Source of the DNA: an uncultured Oceanospirillaceae bacterium
GTDB taxonomy: Bacteria; Pseudomonadota; Gammaproteobacteria; Pseudomonadales; Balneatricaceae
Direction of reading: 5' to 3'
Assembly: GCA_937138495.1 (NCBI GenBank)
Contig: CAKZPE010000067.1
Coordinates: 1 to 39,587 of the forward strand
Length of the DNA: 39,587 nt
Part shown: piece by piece, positions 8,585 through 16,169 of the stretch
Numbering within the stretch: position 1 is the stretch's first letter
Layout: every line of letters starts with the position of its first letter
Notes under the pieces: model-generated
Seen by the model: the letters and a program-made list of their open reading frames with translations, nothing else
Databases searched by the model: none
Told to the model about the DNA's origin: nothing
Position numbers and translations under genes: made by a program

Positions 8585-9046
8585 ATGAAGAATCTGTTAG
8601 TCGTTGCCCATGCGCCTTCAGCAAATACCCGACGCATGGTGGATGCCGTGCTGAGAGGGGCTGGCCATCCTGATATCGAAGGGGTGCGTTGCCGCTGGGT
8701 GCCACCGCTGGAAGCAGTGGCAGAAGATGTATTGGGGTGTGATGCCATTATTCTGGGAACCACTGAGAATCTTGGCTATATGAGCGGTGCGCTGAAAGAC
8801 TTTTTCGACCGTATTTATTACCCCTGTCTCGAAAAGACGCAGGCATTGCCCTGTGCTATGTATATTCGTGCGGGGCACGATGGCACGGGCACCCGCCGGG
8901 CGGCGGAAACCATTTGTACCGGGTTACGCTGGAGCTGGGTGCAGGAACCGCTATTGTGCCGGGGTGAGTGGCAGGACAGTTTTGAAGAGCAGTGTGAAGA
9001 GTTAGGTATGGCACTGGCAGCAGGGCTGGATGCCGGGATTTACTGA
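8585..9046 (+). CDS. Flavodoxin-fold NAD(P)H-dependent reductase
   Basis: 153 residues with a flavodoxin-like beginning (KNLLVVAHAPSANTRRMVDAVLRGA, where SANT could bind FMN phosphate) and a second flavin loop LGTTENLGYMSGALKDFFDRIYYP typical of NADPH-dependent FMN reductases. The natural electron acceptor is unknown. It lies on the same strand as azoR but ~390 bp downstream behind a terminator, so it is transcribed separately. The ATG at 8585 follows an AGGAATA ribosome site. Confidence 0.88.
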   Translation: MKNLLVVAHAPSANTRRMVDAVLRGAGHPDIEGVRCRWVPPLEAVAEDVLGCDAIILGTTENLGYMSGALKDFFDRIYYPCLEKTQALPCAMYIRAGHDGTGTRRAAETICTGLRWSWVQEPLLCRGEWQDSFEEQCEELGMALAAGLDAGIY

Positions 9047-9124
9047 GCGGTTTTTCCGGCCATGATGTCGTGTTGGAATTGCTGACCGTATCAGCAGTCT
9101 GGCGCTGCGTCTTTTGCGACTGAT

Positions 9125-9301
9125 TCAGCGCTTCTTCGGTTTTTTCTTTTTAAATATATTCAGCAGCTTTTTCTTCGGATCTGTTTCTTCAGTAGGCATG
9201 GCCTTTTCAAAACGGTCTTTCATTTTATCCATGCGCTGTTCTTTGCGCTTGTGGCGGGCTTCATCCCGCTTGCTGCTGAAGTCTACGACATTATCGCTCA
9301 T
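9125..9301 (-). CDS. Small lysine-rich protein (58 residues), function unknown
   Basis: The frame from ATG 9301 to TGA 9125 encodes 58 residues: MSDNVVDFSSKRDEARHKRK, then a charged helix EQRMDKMKDRFEKA, a short acidic linker and a C-terminal basic stretch rich in lysine (KKKLLNIFKKKKPKKR). A sequence this charged and regular, with GAGAAC before the ATG, is unlikely to be chance. It ends in an obvious poly-lysine tail that could bind nucleic acid or acidic lipids. It lies 48 bp downstream of the M50 protease gene on the same strand and may be co-transcribed. No family recognised. Confidence 0.65.
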   Translation of the reverse strand: MSDNVVDFSSKRDEARHKRKEQRMDKMKDRFEKAMPTEETDPKKKLLNIFKKKKPKKR

Positions 9302-9349
9302 GTTCTGTTCTCAAAAAGCGGACGCTTGTTCGCCCGCGATATCTGCATT

Positions 9350-10480
9350 CTAGCTGCGTAATACCTGTAACGGCAAACCCAGCAGCGCGTCACCGGTGCC
9401 GGCAAAATACCAGATGATAGCGACAAGGCCGCTCACCGTTGCCAGGTACCAGACCGTCGAAAAGATTTGTCCATAGCGGTCAAGCGGCAGCAGATGGGTA
9501 ATATACCGGCTGCGCCATTCAAAACCGATTTCAAGGCAGCCGACAATCAACAGAAAACCCAGCAGGGCGAGTCCCAGCGAGTAGCTGATGAAGATGCCGG
9601 CGCCTGCGGCAGCTGCACACAGTAGCAGGCCAACGACAGAATTCATGGAAAAGGCAATGCTTTTCAGAACGTGCCCGCCATCCAGAGGCAGGATTGGAAG
9701 CAGGTTAAACAGGTTGAGCAGGGCATTGAAGGCGCTCAGACCGGCAAAGAAAGCTTCTCCGGTGATCCAGTATGCCAGCAGGCAGAGTACGGACATGCCG
9801 AGGCCGAAAACCGGGCCCATCAGGGATATCACCACATCCTGCCACCGGGTGTTGATTTTCTCATCGCTGAGGGCCAGCCCGCCGAGAAAGGGAATCAGAT
9901 AAATGCCTTTGGTTTGCATGCCAAAATGCTTCATGGCCCGGATGTGGCCGTATTCATGAATCACCAGGCAGGCGATCAGTGCCAGTGCAAATTGTAGCGA
10001 AAAAAACCAGGAATAAGCTGCCAGACTGGCGCCGGCTAACAGGACTTTGATCAGCTTGGCACTTTTCAGCAGCTTAAGCCCCAGGGCAGCCAGACCGATA
10101 ATGCTGAAGGGCTTTTTAGCCGGCTGAGGTGCCTGTACAGGCTGCTGGCGTTCTATGTCTCGGGTGTCACGGCTGCCGTCACTGACCGCCTGATCATCAA
10201 TGAACAGCTGATGTTGCAGGGTGAAGGGTTGCCAGTTCAGATCAATAGCCAGACGGCAGGTAATCACCTGTTCACCGGCCTGTAATTGGAAGCTGTGTTC
10301 TGATGTGCCGTTATAGTTGGCGTCGGCATCAACCCGCGATACGGGAGTGTTGTCCCAATAGAGAATTTGCCAGCCGGCCATGGAGCCTTCCAGACGTAAT
10401 GATTTTCCCAGACACTGAATATTGAGTAATTCCACAGAGTGCTCTTGTACAGTTAATGCTTGTCGGCGGGATAATATCAC
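9350..10480 (-). CDS. M50 site-2 protease-family membrane metalloprotease
   Basis: 376 residues from a GTG at 10480. Zinc motif HEYGH at 175-179 inside a membrane helix (LALIACLVIHEYGH) and the third ligand in LPLDGGH (Asp267), both diagnostic of the S2P/RseP fold, which cleaves proteins within the membrane. Residues 1-120 form a soluble beta-rich domain (LRLEGSMAGWQILYWDNTPVSR), and about six transmembrane helices follow. No PDZ domain is present, so it is unlike RseP. The start is uncertain: a second GTG at residue 16 (10435) has AGAG at better spacing than anything before 10480. No partner protein is adjacent; the substrate is unknown. Confidence 0.87.
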   Translation of the reverse strand: MILSRRQALTVQEHSVELLNIQCLGKSLRLEGSMAGWQILYWDNTPVSRVDADANYNGTSEHSFQLQAGEQVITCRLAIDLNWQPFTLQHQLFIDDQAVSDGSRDTRDIERQQPVQAPQPAKKPFSIIGLAALGLKLLKSAKLIKVLLAGASLAAYSWFFSLQFALALIACLVIHEYGHIRAMKHFGMQTKGIYLIPFLGGLALSDEKINTRWQDVVISLMGPVFGLGMSVLCLLAYWITGEAFFAGLSAFNALLNLFNLLPILPLDGGHVLKSIAFSMNSVVGLLLCAAAAGAGIFISYSLGLALLGFLLIVGCLEIGFEWRSRYITHLLPLDRYGQIFSTVWYLATVSGLVAIIWYFAGTGDALLGLPLQVLRS

Positions 10481-10545
10481 AGCGCTGTCCGGTTAAGCAC
10501 CGCAGCAGAACCGGGTATACTGGCCGCTTTTGAATATTTAAGTTG

Positions 10546-11202
10546 ATGCGAATGGCTGATTTACCTGTTCTGTATTCTTTCCGGCGCTGTCCGTATGCCA
10601 TGCGTGCGAGGCTGGCGCTTGCCTGTAGTGGCCAAAGTGTCCGGTTGCGGGAGGTGGTTCTTAAAAACAAACCCCGGGCAATGTTGGATGTGTCTCCAAA
10701 AGCGACAGTGCCGGTGCTGGTATTGCCGGATGGCCGGGTGATTGATGAAAGTTTCGATATTATGCGCTGGGCGCTGCGACAGAACGATCCGCAGGATTGG
10801 TTGCTGAAAAGCGAGCCTGATTTGCAGTGGGATATTCAGGGGCTGATTCAGGAAAATGATTTTGTCTTTAAACAGCACCTGGACCGGTACAAGTATTTTG
10901 AACGGCATCCTGAGCATTCTCAGGAGTATTACCGTGATCAATGTATGGTGAGTTTAGCCAAGCTTGAAATGCGTCTGGCCAGGCATCAGGGGTATCTGGT
11001 TTTGCCCCGGATGAGTTTGGCGGATATGGCGATCGTGCCCTTTGTACGTCAGTTTGCTCATGTTGACCGGGAGTGGTTTTACGGCAATGACTATCCGAAT
11101 TTGCAGGCCTGGGTGAGTGGGTTTTGTGATTCTGATTTGTTCCGGCAAGTTATGCCGAAGTTCGCGCCCTGGGGAAATAGTGCGGATGATATAATATTTT
11201 AA
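10546..11202 (+). CDS. Glutathione S-transferase family protein
   Basis: 218 residues from ATG 10546. The thioredoxin-like N-terminal domain has LYSFRRCPYAMRARLAL (CPYA glutaredoxin-type active site) and the cis-proline block ATVPVLVLPDGRVIDESFDIMRWAL with the Glu-Ser glutathione site. A helical C-terminal domain follows (residues ~90-218). The CPYA motif points to glutaredoxin-2-like or omega-type thiol transferase activity rather than classic conjugation. The start could also be ATG 10552; neither has a strong ribosome site. Divergent from the M50 protease, so the ~60-bp gap must hold both promoters. Confidence 0.9.
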   Translation: MRMADLPVLYSFRRCPYAMRARLALACSGQSVRLREVVLKNKPRAMLDVSPKATVPVLVLPDGRVIDESFDIMRWALRQNDPQDWLLKSEPDLQWDIQGLIQENDFVFKQHLDRYKYFERHPEHSQEYYRDQCMVSLAKLEMRLARHQGYLVLPRMSLADMAIVPFVRQFAHVDREWFYGNDYPNLQAWVSGFCDSDLFRQVMPKFAPWGNSADDIIF

Positions 11203-11242
11203 TATTTAATTTCAGTGCCTTACGGCTATTTGTTCGCGTTTA

Positions 11243-12517
11243 TTAGAGTTTTGCGATTGGCAGTTCGTTCCAGCGGGTTGTGTAGGCCGGAGAGAGTTTA
11301 TTACGTTGCATCTGCCAGCCCTGTGTCAGTTGTTCTCCTGCAAACCAGATTTTTCCCAGCCCGGACTGATTAATCCGGTCCAGAGTATCCATCAGTGCTT
11401 GACTGTTATGTTGCCGGGGCGGATCAAACAGGGTCGGCTGAAAATGGCCGGGGGCGTACAGGTCAGTCAGAATAACGCCAGCCTTGATAAACCGGTGACC
11501 TTCCTGCCAGATGCGGTCGAGCAGTTTAATGGCGGCGGTTATCAGAGTGCGGGTGTCATCGCTGGGGATTGTCAGCCGGTGGCTGCCGGAGGGGCTGTAA
11601 TACTGCCCGGTATGACTGTGAGGGCTGGTACGGATAAAGATGCTGACAACCCGCGCAGTAGCATCCTGTTCGCGCAGTTTTTCAGCTGCGCGGGCAGTGT
11701 ACTGGCAGATAGCAGCATGCATGGGGGGATATTCTGTGATCCGTTTTGCAAAGCTGCGGCTGCAGAGGATTTGCTGCCGGGGTGGCGGCTGATCTTCCAG
11801 CTCAAGGCAGCTTTGCCCCTGAAGTTCCCGGACGGTCCGTTCCAGAGTGACGGAAAACTCTTTGCGTATCCAGCTGGTATTACAGCAGGCCAGCTGCCAG
11901 GCGGTGTGAATGTTAAATGCCTGCAGGCGCCGGTATAGACGCCGCCCCACGCCCCATACTTCGCTGGCGGGCAGCAGTTGCAGCAGGCGCTGTTGCCGGA
12001 CCGGGTTGCTCAGGTCTACTGTGCCGCCGGTTTTGGGATACGCCTTAGCCGCATGATTGGCCAGTTTGGCCAGGGTTTTTGTTGGCGCAATGCCGACACA
12101 TACCGGTATGCCGGTCCAGTCTGTGATCTGTTGTTTTATCTGTGTTGCAAACTGGCTGAGGGGCTGAGCGGTTTCGATTCCCGTCAGATCCAGAAAAGCC
12201 TCGTCGATGGAATAGACTTCCGTTGCCGGAGCCAGCTGTTCCAGCAGGCTCATGACCCTTGCGGAGATGTCTCCATAAAGCGCATAGTTTGATGAGAAAA
12301 CGGCGATATGTTCCCGGTCAATGATTTCCTGTACCTGATACAGCGGCACCGCCATTGAAACTCCCAGCGCCTTAGCTTCAGCGCTCCGGGCGACGACGCA
12401 GCCATCGTTGTTTGAAAGCACGACGATGGGTCTGTTGCGCAGGTCGGGCCGGAAGAGCCGTTCGCAGCTGGCATAAAAGTTATTACAGTCCACCAGGGCA
12501 AAGCAGGGAGCTGGCAT
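11243..12517 (-). CDS. umuC: DNA polymerase V catalytic subunit UmuC
   Basis: 424 residues, the normal UmuC length. Y-family translesion polymerase: Asp10 in ALVDCNNFYASCERLF and the Asp105-Glu106 pair in YSIDEAFLDL bind the catalytic metals; the thumb/helix-hairpin-helix region is around GVGRRLYRRLQAFNIHTAWQL, and the little-finger domain is C-terminal. With UmuD' it copies past damaged template bases and causes SOS mutagenesis. It starts 5 bp after the umuD stop, so the two are one operon under the LexA box upstream of umuD. Confidence 0.97.
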   Translation of the reverse strand: MPAPCFALVDCNNFYASCERLFRPDLRNRPIVVLSNNDGCVVARSAEAKALGVSMAVPLYQVQEIIDREHIAVFSSNYALYGDISARVMSLLEQLAPATEVYSIDEAFLDLTGIETAQPLSQFATQIKQQITDWTGIPVCVGIAPTKTLAKLANHAAKAYPKTGGTVDLSNPVRQQRLLQLLPASEVWGVGRRLYRRLQAFNIHTAWQLACCNTSWIRKEFSVTLERTVRELQGQSCLELEDQPPPRQQILCSRSFAKRITEYPPMHAAICQYTARAAEKLREQDATARVVSIFIRTSPHSHTGQYYSPSGSHRLTIPSDDTRTLITAAIKLLDRIWQEGHRFIKAGVILTDLYAPGHFQPTLFDPPRQHNSQALMDTLDRINQSGLGKIWFAGEQLTQGWQMQRNKLSPAYTTRWNELPIAKL

Positions 12518-12522
12518 AGCGG

Positions 12523-12957
12523 TTACCGGCGCAGCTGATGAATGACGGTGCTGACAACGCCGAATATTTCCAGTGTGGAGTCTGCAGCGGGTTCAATGGC
12601 CGGAAAGTGTCTGTTCATAGGCATCAGCCGTATTCGTGGCCGGGTGTGCAGCTGTTTAACGGTAAATTCGTTATCCAGACAGGCAATGACAATGTCTTCA
12701 TGGCGGGCCTTCAGGGATCTGTCTACCACCAGTATATCGCCATCAAAAATCCCGCCTTCCTGCATCGATTCGCCCTGCGCCCGGACAAAATAAGTGGCGG
12801 CGGGATGCTGAATACACAGTTCATTCAGATCCAGACTGCGTTCCACATAGTCCTGTGCGGGGGATGGAAAACCGGCGGGTACGGTTTCACTGAATAACGG
12901 AATGACAGTGCAGGCGGATGTTGATCTCTGGTAATGGGCGATAAGCTGGCATTTCAT
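12523..12957 (-). CDS. umuD: DNA polymerase V accessory protein UmuD (self-cleaving)
   Basis: 144 residues. S24-type autopeptidase. The cleavage site is Ala28-Gly29-Phe30 in VPAGFPSPAQDY (E. coli has Cys-Gly), the nucleophile is Ser64 (QGESMQ), and the general base is Lys101 (EFTVKQL). RecA-ssDNA filaments trigger removal of the N-terminal arm, and UmuD'2 then joins UmuC. It precedes umuC directly, and a LexA box lies 26 bp upstream of its start. The ATG at 12957 has a poor ribosome site but gives the expected N-terminal length. Confidence 0.96.
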   Translation of the reverse strand: MKCQLIAHYQRSTSACTVIPLFSETVPAGFPSPAQDYVERSLDLNELCIQHPAATYFVRAQGESMQEGGIFDGDILVVDRSLKARHEDIVIACLDNEFTVKQLHTRPRIRLMPMNRHFPAIEPAADSTLEIFGVVSTVIHQLRR

Positions 12958-12982
12958 AGGCGTCAGTCGGTATATTTCTTGT

Positions 12983-13002
12983 AACTGTAAATTTATACAG
13001 TA
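12983..13002. promoter_or_regulatory. LexA (SOS) box controlling umuDC
   Basis: CTGT (12985-12988), an 8-bp A/T spacer, then ACAG (12997-13000), flanked by AA and TA. This matches the gammaproteobacterial CTGT-N8-ACAG operator and sits 26 bp upstream of the umuD start. Confidence 0.92.
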
Positions 13003-13170
13003 TATTGGCGATTCTTTTTTTGTGCAAATTACGTGCTTCTATGTGCTTTTTTGCCCATTAACCCCGATCTGGGCAGTCATCTCTGATTCCCGCATGTAAC
13101 CGTGAAGTGGCTCCTATATACTGGACGAAACAGTGACAGATTCATTCTGATAGCCAAAAGGAAACGTAAT

Positions 13171-13950
13171 ATGCGCACACTTTTCGACTGTCTGATTCGT
13201 TCAGTTCTGGTTGTTGTTCTGTTTGGTGCCACACAGGTCTTTGCAGCAGAGAAGCTCAAGGCCTGTTTTGTCGAGTGGCCGCCTTATACACGGATGATTG
13301 ATGGTCAGCCTGGCGGGATAACCGTCGATATTATGAAGGCTGCAGCGGAACGGGCCGGGTTCGATATCAGCTTCCGTCATTTGCCCTGGCAGCGGTGCAT
13401 CATCATGGTGCAGCGGGGTGAATATGATTTTGCTCTGGACGCCGTTGAGCGCCCCGGGCTGATACACGGTGATCATCCTAATGCCCTGTACGTACAGGCA
13501 TTCTGGTTACGTAATGGTGATGATTACGGGCCTTATGAGTATGTTGGAAAACTGGTTGATAAGCGCCTGGCGCTGATGCAGGGCTTTCAGTATTCAGCCA
13601 AGATCCTGAATGCCGGTTTCCCGGTCATTGAATGGGTGCCTACTGAGGAAGTTGCCGGCAAGATGATAATGAAGAACCGTCTTGATCTGGTATTTGCCGA
13701 TGTGGTCGTGATGCAGCAGGCGATCCGTGATCATGGTTTGGCGCTAAAGCCAATGTTGCCGGTATTCAGCACTCAGCCCATGTATCCTTCATTTAATGTT
13801 GGGCGGCGGGATAAGATGCGCCGGATGGATGATGCGATCGGTGCTATGCATGCAGATGGCAGCCTGGATGAGGTATATCAGCAGCATACCGGTGCAGGGT
13901 TCTCTGATCTGGTTAAAATCAGCTCACAGGGGCGGTCGCTCAAGCCATAA
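13171..13950 (+). CDS. Periplasmic solute-binding protein, SBP_bac_3 type
   Basis: 259 residues. The first ~26 form a signal peptide ending VFA before AEKLKA. The mature part has the family-3 pattern: FVEWPPYTRMIDGQPGGITVDIMKAAAERAGF, then LPWQRCIIMVQRGEYDFALDA, and a second lobe with RLDLVFADVVV. Such proteins bind amino acids or related polar solutes for ABC uptake or, when orphaned, for sensing. No permease or ATPase is adjacent. The ATG at 13171 has a clear AGGAAA ribosome site; an upstream in-frame GTG at 13102 would place 23 charged residues before the signal peptide and is rejected. Confidence 0.9.
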   Translation: MRTLFDCLIRSVLVVVLFGATQVFAAEKLKACFVEWPPYTRMIDGQPGGITVDIMKAAAERAGFDISFRHLPWQRCIIMVQRGEYDFALDAVERPGLIHGDHPNALYVQAFWLRNGDDYGPYEYVGKLVDKRLALMQGFQYSAKILNAGFPVIEWVPTEEVAGKMIMKNRLDLVFADVVVMQQAIRDHGLALKPMLPVFSTQPMYPSFNVGRRDKMRRMDDAIGAMHADGSLDEVYQQHTGAGFSDLVKISSQGRSLKP

Positions 13951-13967
13951 CCATTGCCGTAAACTGG

Positions 13968-13995
13968 AAAAAAAGCCTCTCATGAGGCTTTTTTT
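13968..13995. terminator. Bidirectional rho-independent terminator
   Basis: An A-run plus GCCTC (13969-13979), TCAT loop, and GAGGC plus a T-run (13984-13994). It works on both strands, ending the binding-protein gene and, on the minus strand, the truncated channel gene. Confidence 0.85.
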
Positions 13996-14018
13996 GTGCG
14001 CATAAGGTCAGGCAGGGG

Positions 14019-14273
14019 TCAGTTTTTCGGTTGTCCCTGCTGTTCTCTGATCAGTGTTTTCAGTTCCAGAATTTCTTTATGCAGATCTTCAATGGTCGGT
14101 ACACCATCGGCCATGTCCTGCTCTTTACGTTCGTCCGCATGTTCCGCTTCCATGACATTCACGACAATGCCGATAACCATGTTCAGGAAGGCGAAGGTGG
14201 TCAGGAAAATAAAGCTCAGGTAATACGCCCAGCTGAAGGAGTAGACCGCCATGGTTTCGTACATGACAATGTG
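14019..14273 (-). pseudogene. 3' remnant of a voltage-gated ion channel gene, cut at the island junction
   Basis: Read on the minus strand this gives MYETMAVYSFSWAYYLSFIFLTTFAFLNMVIGIVVNVM followed by a charged coiled-coil tail ending QQGQPKN. It is the pore-lining S6 helix and C-terminal tail of a NaChBac-type channel. It matches residues ~192-270 of the intact channel at 14576-15388 closely at the protein level, but with GC-richer core-like codons. Homology stops sharply at about 14266-14273; the voltage sensor, filter and first five helices are missing and AT-rich DNA begins there. I infer that the gene was split by integration of the island. The normal stop codon and terminator are kept. 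Confidence 0.85.
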
Positions 14274-14282
14274 CTTATGCAA

Positions 14283-14575
14283 CCATGTTTTTGTTGACGA
14301 TCCAAGTAAAGTTGCGTAAAAGCCCCCTAATGTCTAAGTCTTCCGTGATGCTAGCGTTGAAAAAATCTGCAGAATATATTGTCAACGTTGACATTGAATT
14401 TCAACAAGAAAGTACCATAGCTCTTGTATTTGTAATCCTTTCCTTCTAGCTGTTTGTTGACATTTATTGAACACCTAATGATAAATTATTATAGGTTAAC
14501 AATTGGCTAGTGAAGTCATACTGCTATATGCCTTAGAATACTGGTCTTTCAGTCCATTTCAAGTTTACTGCACCT
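14283..14575. other. Island left-end non-coding segment with recombinase-site-like repeats
   Basis: No gene. It holds a perfect 14-bp palindrome TGTCAACGTTGACA at 14380-14393, flanked by GTTGAAA (14355-14361) and TTTCAAC (14399-14405) in inverted orientation. GTTGACATT recurs at 14386 and at 14456, and TTGTTGACG is near 14291. Clustered half-sites like these at an element end are what a tyrosine recombinase would bind, but this is inference. The region also carries the promoter for the intact channel gene; no clear -35/-10 pair stands out. Confidence 0.45.
14380..14393. repeat. Perfect 14-bp palindrome TGTCAACGTTGACA
   Basis: Uninterrupted self-complementary sequence 110 bp inside the island's left junction, with further GTTGAC half-sites on both sides. 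Candidate recombinase or regulator binding site. Confidence 0.5.
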
Positions 14576-15388
14576 ATGATAGATACAAACCAGTTACAAG
14601 CAAGGTTTACGACCTTGAGAAGCAATAAAATTTTCGAATTGTTTGTCGTGGCCGTTATTATAGGCTCGGCTTTACTAGTCGGAGCTAAAACCTATGATCT
14701 TCACCCGGTGGCTCTAACTGCAATTAGTTGGTTAGATCACTTTATAACGGCTTTCTTTCTAGTAGAAATATCTATTCGTTTTCTGGGTGAAGAGAATAAA
14801 CGAGATTTCTTTAAAAACCCTTGGAATGTATTTGACACAATGATCGTGACGATAAGCCTAGTACCAATCGAGAACAGCGATATGGCATTAGTTGCTCGAT
14901 TAGTCCGTGTGTTTCGGGTACTTCGAATGGTATCGATTATACCAGAACTACGAATGTTACTTAATTCACTCGTTAAAGCATTGCCTCAACTAGGGTATGT
15001 ATTACTTTTGATGTTTATTATCTTTTATGTTTATGGTGCGGTCGGGAGCACGCTATTCTCTCATATAAATCCAGATCTCTGGGGAGATATTTCAATTTCT
15101 TTATTAACCTTGTTTCGAGTTATGACGTTCGAAGATTGGACTGACATAATGTACGAAACAATGGAGGTATACCCGTTAAGTTGGAGCTATTACCTGACCT
15201 TTATTTTCTTTACAGCCTTTGCTTTCCTTAACATGGTGATCGGTATTGTTGTTAACGTCATGAATGACGAAAACGAAAAGCTTAGAAAGCAAAAGTCAAT
15301 CGATGCTCACGAGCCGACACTTGGAGATCTTAATCGACAGCTTGAAGAGGTTAAGCAGTTGATCGAGCGTAATTCAAATAAGTTATGA
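14576..15388 (+). CDS. Bacterial voltage-gated cation channel (NaChBac superfamily), possibly Ca2+-permeable
   Basis: 270 residues, the usual length for a one-domain, six-helix channel that assembles as a tetramer in the inner membrane. S1 is near 20-37, S2 near 50-70, S3 near 80-97. S4 is RLVRVFRVLR with Arg108/111/114/117 every third residue, the voltage sensor. S5 is near 138-160, and the pore filter TFEDWTD is at 184-190. S6 FLNMVIGIVVNVM is followed by a coiled-coil tail that would hold the tetramer. The filter carries acidic residues at the two positions that were mutated to Asp in the engineered calcium channel CavAb, so calcium permeation is plausible. AT-rich codons differ from the truncated homologue across the junction. 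The start ATG has no strong ribosome site. Confidence 0.9.
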   Translation: MIDTNQLQARFTTLRSNKIFELFVVAVIIGSALLVGAKTYDLHPVALTAISWLDHFITAFFLVEISIRFLGEENKRDFFKNPWNVFDTMIVTISLVPIENSDMALVARLVRVFRVLRMVSIIPELRMLLNSLVKALPQLGYVLLLMFIIFYVYGAVGSTLFSHINPDLWGDISISLLTLFRVMTFEDWTDIMYETMEVYPLSWSYYLTFIFFTAFAFLNMVIGIVVNVMNDENEKLRKQKSIDAHEPTLGDLNRQLEEVKQLIERNSNKL

Positions 15389-15452
15389 AACTTTAACTAA
15401 ATCTTATTTGTGCATCATTAGCTATTTAAAGCAAGAATATGACTATCTTAGA

Positions 15453-15477
15453 GCCTGCTTGGAAGCAGGCTTTTTCT
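15453..15477 (+). terminator. Rho-independent terminator after the channel gene
   Basis: GCCTGCTT (15453-15460), GG loop, AAGCAGGC (15463-15470), then TTTTTCTT. Strong 8-bp GC-rich stem. Confidence 0.88.
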
Positions 15478-15779
15478 TAGGAAGGGGCTGATCTAGTCCC
15501 CTCACAGCTTCCATCATCGATATTTGAGTCAATAAGGCCCCATTACCGTTATATTTGGGTCTTTTAGCTGACCTAATCAGTCAACACCTCACCAAGCCGG
15601 CGGATTCTATCAAAAGGAACTTTTGTCGAGCTTAGAACAGGTTCGATAACGCAAACAACATATACGAAGACAACTCTCAATTATCGAAAGAGGGTTGGCG
15701 GTCTACCGAAAAGCTTTTTGTACACTAGAGTGTGTTTTTCTTATGCTGAGAGACTTGATTACATGCTGTATAAAGGAAA
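15478..15779. other. Intergenic stretch, no gene seen
   Basis: About 300 bases without a supportable frame. A small hairpin ACACT-AG-AGTGT (15722-15733) followed by T's at 15735-15739 could act as a plus-strand terminator. Confidence 0.35.
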
Positions 15780-16049
15780 CTAATTTTCGTGAGCACTAGT
15801 AGGCAAGAGCTTTAAGAGCGATATATCAAGAGCTAGCGCTATCGCCAAAATGTAGCCCATAGATATGTTCGATTCTTTGCCATTCTCAACAGACGATAAG
15901 TATTTTTCAGAAATATCAGCGGCTTCGGCAAGCTTTTCCTGGGTTACCCCTCTTGATTTTCTAGCTTGCTTAATTAATAAGCCGATTTGAGCAGACAGTT
16001 TTTCAGTTTCAAGCTTCAGATGCTCTGAGCCAACCCTTTTTAATTCCAT
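15780..16049 (-). CDS. XRE-family (Cro/C1-type HTH) transcriptional regulator
   Basis: 89 residues. A helix-turn-helix of the Cro/C1 type spans residues ~24-78 (LIKQARKSRGVTQEKLAEAADISEKYLSSVENGKESNISMGYILAIALAL), where TQEKLAEAA is helix 2 and SEKYLSSVENG the recognition helix. The N-terminal ~23 residues are a charged extension. The size and fold fit HipB-like or restriction-control-like repressors, but no toxin or restriction gene is recognisable beside it. An inverted repeat overlaps its ribosome-binding region, so it very likely represses itself. Divergent from the unknown gene at 16170. Confidence 0.88.
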   Translation of the reverse strand: MELKRVGSEHLKLETEKLSAQIGLLIKQARKSRGVTQEKLAEAADISEKYLSSVENGKESNISMGYILAIALALDISLLKLLPTSAHEN

Positions 16050-16051
16050 GA

Positions 16052-16072
16052 TAACCCTCTAAATTAGGGTTA
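16052..16072. promoter_or_regulatory. Operator-like inverted repeat over the XRE gene's translation start region
   Basis: Perfect 7-bp arms TAACCCT (16052-16058) and AGGGTTA (16066-16072) with a 7-bp A/T spacer, beginning 3 bp upstream of the start codon. The minus-strand GAGGG that must serve as ribosome site lies inside the left arm. A half-site-like ACCCT recurs within the gene near 16034. Likely autoregulatory operator. Confidence 0.65.
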
Positions 16073-16169
16073 CCTATGTTCAGCACATAAGAGTCAGTTG
16101 AACACCAGATATATCTTACCTTGCTGTCTTTATTAAACTAAAATGAGTTCTATCCTTAAGCAATGGTGA

